From Gracilimonas sp040117685 (lineage in GTDB: Bacteria; Bacteroidota; Rhodothermia; Balneolales; Balneolaceae): a stretch of 64,000 nt of DNA. The stretch covers positions 124,001 to 188,000 of the forward strand of contig NZ_JBEDYP020000013.1 of NCBI RefSeq assembly GCF_040117685.2. The letters are read 5' to 3'. This document shows, one piece after another, positions 1-9,053 of the stretch. The notes beneath the pieces are model-generated. The model did no database searches and was not told where the DNA came from. It saw only the letters and a list, made by a program, of their open reading frames with translations. Each line of letters opens with the position of its first letter. The stretch's first letter is position 1. Position numbers and translations under genes: made by a program.

Positions 1-1
1 G

Positions 2-1204
2 GCCATTGTAACCATAACCCGCGAAAGAGCCCTTCAGCAGGCCCGGCAAATGGATGTGGAACTGGAGCAAGGTATTTACCGGGGACCATTGCATGGCATA
101 CCATATGGAGCTAAAGATTTACTGGCCGTTGAAGGGTATAAAACCACCTGGGGAGCCACACCATTTAAAGATCAGGTGATTGATGAAACAGCAACCGTCA
201 TTAAAAAACTGGATGGTGCCGGAGCTGTACTTATTGCTAAAACTACTTTGGGAGCCCTTGCTTACGGCGATATATGGTTTGGCGGACGAACCAATAACCC
301 ATGGGACCTTGAACAGGGATCCAGCGGTTCTTCTGCGGGATCTGCTTCTGGTACCGCTGCCGGACTGTTCCCATTCGCCATTGGCACCGAAACGCTGGGC
401 TCAATCGTATCCCCTTCAACCCGAAACGGTACTACCGGCCTTCGCCCAACCTACGGGCGTGTAAGCCGAACCGGAGCTATGGCCCTGAGCTGGAGCATGG
501 ATAAAATCGGCCCTATCACCAGAAGTGTGGAAGATGCAGCTCTGGTATTCAACGCTATATATGGGCCCGACGGAACCGACCAAACCATTATTGACCTTCC
601 CTTCAATTATAATGCTGACATAGATATCACCACACTTAAAATCGGCTACCTGAAATCTGCTTTTGAACGGGATTACTGGAATAAAGAACGGGATAGCCTG
701 GTTTTGGAAACCTTTAAAGATCTTGGCGTTGAACTCATCCCAATTGAACTACCGGAATTTGAAACCGGCCCGCTTCGTATCATATTAACAGCTGAAGGCG
801 CTGCCGCTTTCGATCAGCTTACTTTAACCGGTCAGGATGATTCCATGAAATGGCAGGAGCCCAATGCCTGGCCCAATACTTTCCGGGCAGCTCACTTTAT
901 CCCCGCCACCGAGTATATCAATGCCAACCGTGCCAGATATCAACTTATTCAAAAAATGGATTCCGTGATGGAGCAGATTGATGTGTATATATCTCCGGCT
1001 TTTGGTGGAGGCAATTTACTTATCACCAACCTTACGGGGCATCCGAGTGTGGTTTTGCCCAATGGATTTACCAATGACATGCATCCCACCAGTATCACTT
1101 TCGTTGGGGATCTTTTTGATGAAGCTACAGTGCTTTCAGTTGCTAAAGCTTATCAGGATGCTTCAGACCATCATACCAAACACCCCCCGCTTTTTAGTGA
1201 ATAA
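2..1204 (+). CDS. Amidase signature family protein, 5' end missing
   Basis: The reading frame is open to the left edge of the window, so the N-terminus lies outside; the ATG at 50 is internal. The protein belongs to the amidase signature family (Asp/Glu-tRNA amidotransferase subunit A and relatives), which hydrolyses C-N amide bonds with a Ser-cisSer-Lys triad. Counting from the ATG at 50, the triad is Lys22 (in GAKDLL), Ser94 (in QGSSGSSAG) and Ser118 (in LGSIVSPS); the 24-residue gap between the serines is the family spacing. The C-terminal region ends in an ordinary GHPSVVLPNG segment. No gatB or gatC neighbour is visible, so a catabolic or secreted amidase is as likely as GatA. It is convergent with the porin-like gene at 1217. 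Confidence 0.85.
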   Translation, partial: AIVTITRERALQQARQMDVELEQGIYRGPLHGIPYGAKDLLAVEGYKTTWGATPFKDQVIDETATVIKKLDGAGAVLIAKTTLGALAYGDIWFGGRTNNPWDLEQGSSGSSAGSASGTAAGLFPFAIGTETLGSIVSPSTRNGTTGLRPTYGRVSRTGAMALSWSMDKIGPITRSVEDAALVFNAIYGPDGTDQTIIDLPFNYNADIDITTLKIGYLKSAFERDYWNKERDSLVLETFKDLGVELIPIELPEFETGPLRIILTAEGAAAFDQLTLTGQDDSMKWQEPNAWPNTFRAAHFIPATEYINANRARYQLIQKMDSVMEQIDVYISPAFGGGNLLITNLTGHPSVVLPNGFTNDMHPTSITFVGDLFDEATVLSVAKAYQDASDHHTKHPPLFSE

Positions 1205-1216
1205 CCGAAAACTATT

Positions 1217-2413
1217 CTAAAACCCGGCACTCAGCTGAAGTGTAAAAACATTGTCATCCAATTCGGTGCCGCTGTTTGTCGAGTACAGATAGGAAGCTTT
1301 CAATAGCACATTGCGCTCGAGCTTGATGCCCGTGGTGAATTCTATGCGGTCACGATCATAGGTCCATTGTTCGTAGTTATAGGTAGATTGACTGTTCTTA
1401 AGATCTCCCGAAATCAGTCGTTCTGCTCTTATACCGGCATAAGCCCCGGGAAGAAATGGAAAATCCATTACAAGCTCAGAACTTATGTGATGTACCTGCA
1501 CTTCATCTTCCCATAACCTGGAAATTGATGTGCCAACCGAGTCCAGATAAGGTGCTTCCCATTTGCTCCAGTTGTAGGATGCTAAAAAAGTGAAGTAGTG
1601 GTAGGAAAGCTCCATATCTGTACCAAAAAGTGTTTTTTTATACCCCTCAAGCTCGTTATCGGTTAATGAAATATTTATATCATCGCGTTTCATGTAGGAA
1701 CCATGGCTCAGTGAAAGTCCAAGGCTTCCCCAAATAACGGGTTGTAAAACCACCCTCCCGGTGATAGCCGGGGTCATATGTTCCCCATATTCAAAATGGC
1801 TGGAAGCGGCCGCCAAAGTAGCTGCCAGGTTGTAGCTGAGCCAACCCGAATCACCTAACCTATTCCCGATCATAAGTCCCTGTGTGTACATTCGCTGGTA
1901 AACCATCGTAAGCCCCGTAATGTCATCCCCGTAATCTACCTGGGAATAGAGCGTGCCCCGGGTTTTGCTGATGGGAAGACCGGACGCATGGGAAAGCGGA
2001 AGATGTACAAAAGGATTTTCTGAAGATAAAACCCTGTTGGAGTATGCCCCATATGGTGTCACAAACCGGCCGGCCGTTATGGTAAAATCTGAGTTTGATA
2101 TGGGAAGGTAGTTGATATTCATCACGGAAAAGAACACAGGACTGAGCTGCTTTCCATCATAATAATCTGCTTGCAATGCAGCAGAGACAAACCATTTGTC
2201 AGATATATTACCTCCTAAAAAAAGCCGCAGGTACGGAGTGTATACCGACCAATTCTCATTTGGTGTTTGATTTACATAGGGAGATGAATCACTTCCACCT
2301 TTTCGAATTTCAAAATCAGCCAGCCCTCCAATCTGAACCTGTCCCATTGCCGCAGATGCATACAAACTGAATATTGAAACAATGATAAAAGCAAAACAAG
2401 TTCTGAAATTCAT
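1217..2413 (-). CDS. Predicted outer-membrane beta-barrel (porin-like) protein
   Basis: The 398-residue product begins with a clear signal peptide (hydrophobic stretch about residues 7-22, probable cleavage after AAMG) and continues as alternating polar/aromatic strands typical of an outer-membrane barrel, ending in a terminal Phe (LQLSAGF), as barrel-assembly substrates do. I do not recognise a named family; it resembles the phosphate-selective-porin or DUF-type barrels often annotated simply as porin in this phylum. It is the last gene of a tight minus-strand operon: its start lies 11 bases after the stop of the cyclase gene, which itself follows the cupredoxin by 3 bases. That context suggests a surface channel whose expression is tied to the cupredoxin and the cyclase. 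Substrate unknown. Confidence 0.7.
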   Translation of the reverse strand: MNFRTCFAFIIVSIFSLYASAAMGQVQIGGLADFEIRKGGSDSSPYVNQTPNENWSVYTPYLRLFLGGNISDKWFVSAALQADYYDGKQLSPVFFSVMNINYLPISNSDFTITAGRFVTPYGAYSNRVLSSENPFVHLPLSHASGLPISKTRGTLYSQVDYGDDITGLTMVYQRMYTQGLMIGNRLGDSGWLSYNLAATLAAASSHFEYGEHMTPAITGRVVLQPVIWGSLGLSLSHGSYMKRDDINISLTDNELEGYKKTLFGTDMELSYHYFTFLASYNWSKWEAPYLDSVGTSISRLWEDEVQVHHISSELVMDFPFLPGAYAGIRAERLISGDLKNSQSTYNYEQWTYDRDRIEFTTGIKLERNVLLKASYLYSTNSGTELDDNVFTLQLSAGF

Positions 2414-2424
2414 GATTTCCCTCC

Positions 2425-4212
2425 CTAATTCTTAGCAATTGACATCATATCCTCAGTTTGCCAGTCTATTTCATAGATTTGAACCGGTTTTTCAATGCCC
2501 TTCACCTTAATAGTTTCAAGTTCATTAATGGGTACCTTGCGTTCCAGGTTCAGAAAAACAGATTCTGAAATTAAAACCTGGTGCTTTCTTGCCGCAGAAC
2601 ATAAACGAGCCCCCAGATTAACCGTACTGCCCAACACTGTAAAATCCATTCTGTTTTCACTTCCCATAGCCCCCATTACTACTTCACCGCTGTTAAGTCC
2701 TATTCCCACGGCCAGCTCCTCCTGCTCTTTCTGTAACAGGGACTTCAGTTTTTGTTGAATTTGGACTGCAGCATTCACTGCCTGCTGCTCCTTATCTTCT
2801 CCCTGAAATACCGCTACCAGTTCATCCCCGACAAACTTGTCGACATCGCCGCCAAACTTATGTACCACATCGGCCTGATAGCTCAGTAAATTGTTCAACA
2901 TATCAATGACCTCCTCAGGCGTATGATTCTCACTCCAGGCGGTGAATCCACGGATATCGGAGAAAAGAACGGTAACATTCCGTCTTTCTCCACCCGGCTC
3001 TATACGTGAAATATTCTTTTTGATGGCATCAAGGGTAGCCTCAGAAACAAATTTGAGCATCAGTAAACGTTCTCTAAGTCCTTCTACCAGTTCATTAAAT
3101 GCCCGGGTCAGTTCTCCGATTTCATCCCGGCTTGTGATGGGTACTTCCTCACCGAAGTCCTCTTTTTCAACGCGCTGCACGCCATCCAGTAAAAGGTCGA
3201 TGGGTTTTGTAATTCGTCCGGTAATCCAGATGCTGATAACGATAGCACCGGCAATTGCAAAAATCCCGATACCAAATATCAGCAATTGCAGGTTTTGCAG
3301 AGGAATAAGCTCCTTAGTTAGTGATTTTGCCACTGCATAATACCCATCAATCCCTTTTATGCTGGCTGTGGTTTCGAACATCGGAGCTACGTAAACAAGC
3401 CAGTTTTCTTCCCCTAAAGCGACTTCAGTGGATGCTGCCTGACCGTTTTTCAGCACGTCAAATGTTGCTGCATGTATGTTTTTAGAAAGTGTGCTTTTAT
3501 TGGAGGGCGAAATTCCTTCGAACGAACCAGCCAAAAGCTGATTATCAACATAATACAGCACTTCCAACCCCATGTCTTTTGAGAGTTGTTCTGTCTCCAG
3601 CTGCCTGATGGGGTAACCGAACGAAAGTGTTCCTTCCAGCTGATTCCCGGACCAAACCGGGATAGTAATAACATTGAAATACCTCTGCCCCTCTTTCCAG
3701 ATATAACTTTGTGAAGGCATTTCTCCCTGCAGAGCTGTACTTATTCCTGCCCTGTCAGCGATCGAATATCTCGGAAGCGGAGCTGATGACATTTGGCCCA
3801 GAGGTTTTCCTTCTGAATCGCATATAATCAATAACCCGGCAGAATCGGGATTCATATAGAACTCACTTGGAATAAGTGAATCCGGGATGATGGGATCGAA
3901 ATCGAGCAGGTACAACAAGTCTTCACGGAGTACATAATTAACAGTGGAGGTATCATCGGTAGAAATGGCCGCTTTTAAACTTGGGATATCCGCCAATAAA
4001 ATAGCTGTTTGCCTTAATTGGCGAAACCTGATGTCCTGAATACGCTCAAATATTCTTCCGGCTTCACTGAAATTGGCATCAATATCCTGACGAATTCGTG
4101 ATTCTAAAATCTGCCCTGAGCTGAACAATAAAATCAAAACGGTGGTAAGAATAAGACCTACAAAACCAGCCAGTAGCTTCCACCTCAAACTAAAAAATCG
4201 ACTCCCGTCCAT
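2425..4212 (-). CDS. Membrane class III adenylate/guanylate cyclase with HAMP domain
   Basis: The 595-residue protein has a transmembrane helix at about residues 12-33, a large extracytoplasmic sensor region (about 35-300, probably a double-Cache-type fold), a second helix at about 305-330, a HAMP linker, and a C-terminal class III nucleotide cyclase domain from about residue 402. The two metal-binding aspartates are Asp419 (FSDIRGF) and Asp463 (KFVGDEL), 44 residues apart as in the family, and a TVLGSTVNLGARL segment follows. The Lys before FVGDE suggests ATP rather than GTP as substrate, which would give cAMP. The gene is sandwiched between a secreted cupredoxin (3 bases upstream) and a barrel protein (11 bases downstream), so it may turn a periplasmic cue into a second messenger. 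The ligand is unknown. Confidence 0.88.
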   Translation of the reverse strand: MDGSRFFSLRWKLLAGFVGLILTTVLILLFSSGQILESRIRQDIDANFSEAGRIFERIQDIRFRQLRQTAILLADIPSLKAAISTDDTSTVNYVLREDLLYLLDFDPIIPDSLIPSEFYMNPDSAGLLIICDSEGKPLGQMSSAPLPRYSIADRAGISTALQGEMPSQSYIWKEGQRYFNVITIPVWSGNQLEGTLSFGYPIRQLETEQLSKDMGLEVLYYVDNQLLAGSFEGISPSNKSTLSKNIHAATFDVLKNGQAASTEVALGEENWLVYVAPMFETTASIKGIDGYYAVAKSLTKELIPLQNLQLLIFGIGIFAIAGAIVISIWITGRITKPIDLLLDGVQRVEKEDFGEEVPITSRDEIGELTRAFNELVEGLRERLLMLKFVSEATLDAIKKNISRIEPGGERRNVTVLFSDIRGFTAWSENHTPEEVIDMLNNLLSYQADVVHKFGGDVDKFVGDELVAVFQGEDKEQQAVNAAVQIQQKLKSLLQKEQEELAVGIGLNSGEVVMGAMGSENRMDFTVLGSTVNLGARLCSAARKHQVLISESVFLNLERKVPINELETIKVKGIEKPVQIYEIDWQTEDMMSIAKN

Positions 4213-4215
4213 AGA

Positions 4216-4908
4216 TTAATTACTAAGCGTTAAGGTTCCCACATTAACAGCTTCACCGGAAACCACATTAATCTGGATAGTTCTCTCCTGGTATCCCAGT
4301 GCATAAATTTTCAACTCATAGTTTCCATCTTTGATGTTTTCAATAGAAAAAGAATCACCACTCTGAGTTTTGTTCCAGGTTACCACGCTTGGTGGCATCA
4401 CATAAATAGTTGCACGCATATTTGAATGAATATCACAAAAAACATCAACCGGACCGGGTTTATCAAAGCTTACATCCAAAAATTCACCCTTCGGCCTTCG
4501 CCCCACGTCAAACCTTTTCTTGGGAGAAAGGCTAAATACATTATGATAGACAGGATCGGAATTACGAATTCTTACCTCCCCATTGAGATAAACAGGCAAC
4601 AGAGAGGGCTGAAAGGATAAATTTTTCTGGTCCAAAATAACCGGCCCACCGGGTAAATTTGCTGAAGTCTCTTCCGAACTTTCCAACCAAATGAGAACTG
4701 AATCAGTAGATGCAGTTGAAGAGCTCGAAGACCGTGAAGGCCGGCCATATCTGCCACCAACTCTAACCGGATTTTCCTTAGCTGCCAGCATCACAACTCC
4801 TTCAACCTTTCCGGTTGCCTGACTTTGACGTGCCAATGTTGATTCGGTTTGAATAATCAGGAAAAGTACAAGAGTAACAAATAGCGATCCAAAGGCACCC
4901 TTCATCAC
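4216..4908 (-). CDS. Secreted cupredoxin (plastocyanin-like) with carboxypeptidase-regulatory-like tail
   Basis: The 230-residue protein has an N-terminal signal sequence (about residues 8-26). A blue-copper fold occupies roughly residues 75-175: the type 1 copper ligands are visible as His122 (YHNVF), then Cys158, His161 and Met164 in a C-x2-H-x2-M cluster (FCDIHSNM). Residues about 185-230 form a small beta domain of the carboxypeptidase-regulatory type (IENIKDGNYELKIYALGYQE). A Ser-rich linker (RSSSSSTAS) sits near residue 58. Such proteins shuttle electrons or bind copper in the periplasm. It is the first gene of the three-gene operon with the cyclase and the barrel, so its promoter should lie in the AT-rich 4909-5165 gap. 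The electron partner is not in view. Confidence 0.8.
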   Translation of the reverse strand: MMKGAFGSLFVTLVLFLIIQTESTLARQSQATGKVEGVVMLAAKENPVRVGGRYGRPSRSSSSSTASTDSVLIWLESSEETSANLPGGPVILDQKNLSFQPSLLPVYLNGEVRIRNSDPVYHNVFSLSPKKRFDVGRRPKGEFLDVSFDKPGPVDVFCDIHSNMRATIYVMPPSVVTWNKTQSGDSFSIENIKDGNYELKIYALGYQERTIQINVVSGEAVNVGTLTLSN

Positions 4909-5070
4909 ATTCAGTATTTTGTTAGAGTTGATTATAAACGGTACACCATGCTACACCTGATTAATCTACTAAAAATAACTTTCTGTTGTAATAGACACGA
5001 CATTTTGCTTTGAATCACGAAATTGCACCCTTCTCAATTAATACAGTTCGAACGAAAGCACGTATGCATC

Positions 5071-5091
5071 ATTATGATTAATTAGCATAAT
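5071..5091. promoter_or_regulatory. Imperfect palindrome in divergent promoter gap
   Basis: ATTATG and CATAAT form inverted arms separated by nine bases (ATTAATTAG) in the AT-rich divergent gap between the cupredoxin operon and the small membrane-protein gene at 5166. The position would suit a regulator site for either promoter, but AT-rich palindromes arise easily by chance, so this is weak. Confidence 0.25.
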
Positions 5092-5165
5092 TTTATGTTG
5101 GTCTTTTAAAAATATATTTATTATTTATTTATCCGATAAAAAAGGGTTTAGATAAAGGGATAGCA

Positions 5166-5639
5166 ATGATGAAGAAAGAGGTTGTCGTACGGCCAAAAAA
5201 ATGGTTACTTCTCTCCTTGTACACATTAGGGCCACTATCTATGTTTATTTGCGGATATGTGTTGGTACAGCTTTTTGTGGTGGGAACCAATGAACCCTTT
5301 GCTTTCAAAGTCATCCTCTCCGCCGTTTGTACACTGGCCATTGTTGTGATTGCACTTCAGCTGCCTACCTACCACCGTTTCAACATTGTATTTAAACGGG
5401 ATGGCATCTTTCAGAATGGTATTATCACAAAGAAATTAACTTATAATAACATTGAGAAGGTGGTAGTACGAAGTGCAGGCGTGGAAATTTATGGTGATAA
5501 TTACTTCAACAATATTACCATTGGGGATCTGTATGTCAATTATGAGGAAGCTGCTGAGTTTTTGGCTGAAATGGTGAAAGACCGGAAAGATATTTTCATT
5601 ACCGGAAACCACACGTTTGTGCAGGACTTTACCGGTTGA
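5166..5639 (+). CDS. Small predicted inner-membrane protein with PH-like C-terminal half
   Basis: I do not recognise a named family. The 157-residue protein has two hydrophobic helices (about residues 13-37 and 47-65), then a soluble domain of alternating strands (FKRDGIFQNG, NNIEKVVVRSAGVEIYG) that resembles the bacterial PH-like domains often attached to two-helix membrane anchors. A second ATG directly follows the first, at 5169; either may be used. It is divergent from the cupredoxin operon and convergent with the histidine kinase at 5996, so it is probably transcribed alone. A GGCCG hairpin at 5708-5734 without a good T-run may serve as a weak terminator. Confidence 0.65.
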   Translation: MMKKEVVVRPKKWLLLSLYTLGPLSMFICGYVLVQLFVVGTNEPFAFKVILSAVCTLAIVVIALQLPTYHRFNIVFKRDGIFQNGIITKKLTYNNIEKVVVRSAGVEIYGDNYFNNITIGDLYVNYEEAAEFLAEMVKDRKDIFITGNHTFVQDFTG

Positions 5640-5995
5640 TATAGGTACATAAAAAAATCGCCCGGAACATTTTTCGATAATCATTCGGTTTGAACTCTTA
5701 AAGAAACAAGGCCGCGGACTTTTATTTCGGCCTTTCCACCAATTATACCGTAGTACTTTTTATGGCTTTGTTCATTGGTTAATTAGCTCAAACCACACAT
5801 AATTGTCAACAGAAAAAACGCCTATTTTCCCACAACTTTCCCACATAGTTATCCACATTTTATCCCGAAAAATATCTCCCGTAATCGCTAAATCAAATAT
5901 AATTAATGTAGAAGAAAACACAGGTTTTGGTTGAAAGTTTTGAGCTCAAAAAAAAGAGGCTGTTCCTGTATGCTCAAAAATAAATCTTAATCAAC
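5640..5995. other. Convergent gap with a phased DnaA-box-like array (candidate replication-origin or DnaA-control element)
   Basis: Both flanking genes end into this 356-base gap, so it needs no promoter, yet it holds an ordered motif array. One exact DnaA box, TTATCCACA, sits at 5849-5857. Two copies of TTTCCCACA sit at 5826-5834 and 5837-5845, and TTGTCAACA (two mismatches) sits at 5803-5811. The starts are 23, 11 and 12 bases apart, about whole helical turns, all on one strand. An AT-rich stretch follows at about 5858-5935. This is the architecture expected for an origin or for a DnaA-regulatory site. No dnaA, dnaN or gidA-type gene is visible nearby, so assignment as oriC is only a candidate. 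Confidence 0.4.
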
Positions 5996-8347
5996 TCAAA
6001 CAATATCGAGCGTACTGCTTGACCCTTTGTCCATGTCTTTCTTGAATTTTATCTGGTAGGTGACTCCCCCTTTACCACTTGATGTCCACTCGGCACCAAT
6101 TTGTTGAAGTAAGGATTTTATTAAGGTCATACCCAATGAATTTAATGAGCTCATATCATTCATTGTAGAAAACCCGACCCCGTCATCTTTAATAGTACTA
6201 TAAATGATACCCTCGCGCTCTTCCAGTTTTACTGTAACCTGTCCCTGCTCTTTTCCATGAAAGGCATGTTCAAGTGAATTAGAAATGATCTCATTTAAAG
6301 CCAGGGCAAATGGAATGGCCTGGTTTATATTCAGCTCAACATCCTCAATCTGGGTACTTACACTAATATCGGTATTTCCGATCTTAATGCTGCTTCTGAT
6401 TTGATCAATCAGATCATCAATATATTCATGGATAAAGATTCTGCTCAGACTTTCTGACTGATACAATTTTTCATGAATCATAGCCATGGTCTGGATACGC
6501 ATCTGGCTTTCCTGAATCAGCCTCACGTAGGTTGGATCAGAATATTCGTAAACCTGCAGCTCAAGCAAACCGGAAATAACAGCAAGGTTATTCTTAACGC
6601 GATGATGAATTTCCTGAAGTAAAACTTCCTTCTCTTGAATGCTCGCCCTCAGTTCTCGCTCCCTGTTCTTTAAATCACTTATATCCTGCCCGGTTCCGAT
6701 TATAAAAGTTTCACCTTCTCGCTCAAACAGTACTGCATTTACATTTCGGGATAGTTCATTTCCATCTTTTGCAATAGGGTTTGATTCCAGGCTTATTCTG
6801 CCATACTTGAAAATTTCTTTTAACTTGTTGTTTAACAGCTCTTTATTTTCTTCAGAATAGTAATCCAGAATTCTTTTATTCAACAAATCCTCTACAGAAT
6901 AGCCTACATCCTGTGCAAAATTCTTGTTGGCCCTCACTAAATTGAGGTCTTCATCTAGCATAAAGAACGTCCCCGGAAGCCCTTCAATAATGGCGTCAGC
7001 AAATCTTTTCTCTTCAATCAGCTCTCGCTCCATTTCTTTTTGCTTGCTGATGTTTAACCCAACCAATAAAAACACTTCCTGCCCATCCATCTCAATAACA
7101 TTTCCTCTCCAAAAATAAGGGCTAATCTTTCCTCTTTTGTGCTGTACATTCACTTCCTGGCCGGCCGTGTTGCTAGCCAGCATTTCTTTTATAGCTCCGA
7201 TCAGTCCTTTGTGGTCTTGTTTTGGAACCAGATCATACACCGACATTGATCTCAACTCATCCGCAGAATACCCTGTAAATCTTTCGCCCGTTTTATTCCA
7301 GAGTAATAAGTTCATTCTTTTATCTACCACCGTTAAGATGCTGGGCAGGTTATCCAGAATCTGCTGTGTGAAATTTCTCTGCTGAATCAGTTTTTCTTTC
7401 ATGGAAATCCGCTTCAGAAAGTTCCCAATAATCTCCACTGTAGTCCTCAGCGTTAACAGTTCATACTGCTCCCAGGAACGGGGTTCGCCAAGCGAGTCGA
7501 ACCCAATGAAACCGAACCAGTCATCCCCCTGGAAAACCGGTAATAACAAAACCGAGGAGATACCCTGCATCTCCATAAGCTCTCGTTCAGGAGAAGGCAA
7601 ATCCCCAAGAGGCTCATTTACAATATTGTTTGATGAAAGCTTTTGATAAAAGAATGGAAACTCCTTATAAGGAATATTCTGAAGTTCAGAGTTATCAATC
7701 TCAGGCTCTACACCCTCTGCACAGGCTTCGTACTTCTGGCTTACAAGTAGTTTGCCCTGAGAAGTGGTTTCGTTTGTAAAAAAGTACACTCTGTCCGAAC
7801 CTGTTGTTCGCTGTAGTATTTCCAGTACCTTATCAAATACACTAATCTCGGAAGCATCAACCAATAGATTTGAACAGAGTGAAAGTGCGTTTTGGAAATT
7901 AAGGCGATTTCGTAATTCGTTTTCGATTTCCCGCTGAGTTTCCAACTCTGAAATTTTTCTGTCGGTAATTTCAAATGAGGTTCCCAATATGGAAGAGGGT
8001 TCTCCGGAATCGTCGTACAACAGCTTAATTTCATCCCGGAGCCAGATCGTACGCCCGTCTTTTCTTTTGAAACGATATTCATTAATAGCTGACCCTCCTT
8101 TTTCAAGAACCCGGTGAAATCTTTTTGCGACGGTTTCTTTATCATCCGGATGAATGCGGCCAGACCAGGATTTGGGATTGGAAAAGAAATAGTCGGTTGA
8201 AAAACCCAAAACCTTTTCAACATTACCGCTTACAAAAGTTGTTGGATAGGTTAAGGAGGGCGCGCATTTAAAAATTATAATGCTTCCATCTTCAAAAAGC
8301 TGCTCAACTTCTGAACTCGTTAATACTTTATTTTTATCCTGTATCAC
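5996..8347 (-). CDS. Cytoplasmic multi-PAS/GAF sensor histidine kinase (HisKA_2 type)
   Basis: The 783-residue protein has no membrane segment. In order it has an N-terminal PAS_3-like domain (about 20-130, ending WLRDEIKLLYDDSG...GTSFEITDRK), a GAF domain (about 155-310), two more PAS domains (about 325-440 and 450-570), then a HisKA_2 dimerisation domain with the phospho-accepting EIHHRVKNNL motif (His581/His582) and a HATPase domain (NEIISNSLEHAF, then DDGVGF). HisKA_2 kinases commonly phosphorylate stand-alone receivers and are frequent light, redox or general stress sensors in PAS-rich proteins; no flavin-binding Cys motif of a LOV domain is seen. No response regulator is adjacent, so it is an orphan kinase. 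Confidence 0.88.
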   Translation of the reverse strand: MIQDKNKVLTSSEVEQLFEDGSIIIFKCAPSLTYPTTFVSGNVEKVLGFSTDYFFSNPKSWSGRIHPDDKETVAKRFHRVLEKGGSAINEYRFKRKDGRTIWLRDEIKLLYDDSGEPSSILGTSFEITDRKISELETQREIENELRNRLNFQNALSLCSNLLVDASEISVFDKVLEILQRTTGSDRVYFFTNETTSQGKLLVSQKYEACAEGVEPEIDNSELQNIPYKEFPFFYQKLSSNNIVNEPLGDLPSPERELMEMQGISSVLLLPVFQGDDWFGFIGFDSLGEPRSWEQYELLTLRTTVEIIGNFLKRISMKEKLIQQRNFTQQILDNLPSILTVVDKRMNLLLWNKTGERFTGYSADELRSMSVYDLVPKQDHKGLIGAIKEMLASNTAGQEVNVQHKRGKISPYFWRGNVIEMDGQEVFLLVGLNISKQKEMERELIEEKRFADAIIEGLPGTFFMLDEDLNLVRANKNFAQDVGYSVEDLLNKRILDYYSEENKELLNNKLKEIFKYGRISLESNPIAKDGNELSRNVNAVLFEREGETFIIGTGQDISDLKNRERELRASIQEKEVLLQEIHHRVKNNLAVISGLLELQVYEYSDPTYVRLIQESQMRIQTMAMIHEKLYQSESLSRIFIHEYIDDLIDQIRSSIKIGNTDISVSTQIEDVELNINQAIPFALALNEIISNSLEHAFHGKEQGQVTVKLEEREGIIYSTIKDDGVGFSTMNDMSSLNSLGMTLIKSLLQQIGAEWTSSGKGGVTYQIKFKKDMDKGSSSTLDIV

Positions 8348-8488
8348 TGCCTGAATATATTCCCTTTGAACCGCTTTAAAATAACCATTTCGAGTGTTTA
8401 AAACTCTGGCGCTTAATATTTTAACAACCTAAAAGTTCTACCGGATTTAATCTTTATTATCGGATTAAATTATAAAATTATAAGCCTT

Positions 8489-8980
8489 ATGTCTGATTCA
8501 TATCAAATTCCTCCAAAAACGCGCATTGGCCATATTCACCTGAAGGTTTCAGATTTGGAGCAATCCCTCGATTTCTATTGTGGGCTTCTGGGCTTCGACC
8601 TCATAACCACATACGGAAATCAGGCGGCCTTCATATCCGCCGGAGGTTACCACCACCATATTGGCTTAAATACGTGGCAAAGCCTGGGGGCACCACCCGC
8701 TCCCGAAAGAAGTACCGGACTTTTTCATACCGCTATTCTTTATCCCGCCCGAAAAGATCTTGCTGAAATATTGCAACGACTCATTGATGCCGATTACCCG
8801 CTTTCAGGGGCTTCTGATCATGGCGTTTCTGAAGCACTGTATCTGGACGATCCTGATCAGAATGGAGTCGAACTATATTGGGACCGACCGGAAAATGAGT
8901 GGCCTGAAAATGAAGACGGCTCACTGAATATGTTTACAAAAGCACTTAATCTTCAGGATTTATTGAATGAGCTCAAATAG
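8489..8980 (+). CDS. VOC-family metalloenzyme, catechol-2,3-dioxygenase-like
   Basis: The 163-residue protein is a vicinal-oxygen-chelate (glyoxalase/bleomycin-resistance/dioxygenase) protein. The first module opens with IGHIHLKVSDLEQSLDFY and the second with GLFHTAILYPAR; the expected metal ligands are the His of GHIHLKV, the His of LFHTAI and the Glu of GVELYWDRP. The sequence pattern is that of CatE-like one-domain proteins annotated as catechol-2,3-dioxygenase in Bacillus and relatives, but the true substrate cannot be told from sequence. It is a stand-alone gene divergent from the histidine kinase, and precedes the S1/P1 nuclease by 73 bases on the same strand. Confidence 0.8.
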   Translation: MSDSYQIPPKTRIGHIHLKVSDLEQSLDFYCGLLGFDLITTYGNQAAFISAGGYHHHIGLNTWQSLGAPPAPERSTGLFHTAILYPARKDLAEILQRLIDADYPLSGASDHGVSEALYLDDPDQNGVELYWDRPENEWPENEDGSLNMFTKALNLQDLLNELK

Positions 8981-9053
8981 ACTCATAAATTTTTACTGAA
9001 TCGTAATATTCACACATGTATCTTATAAAAAATTCAAACCAAACTATTTATTA

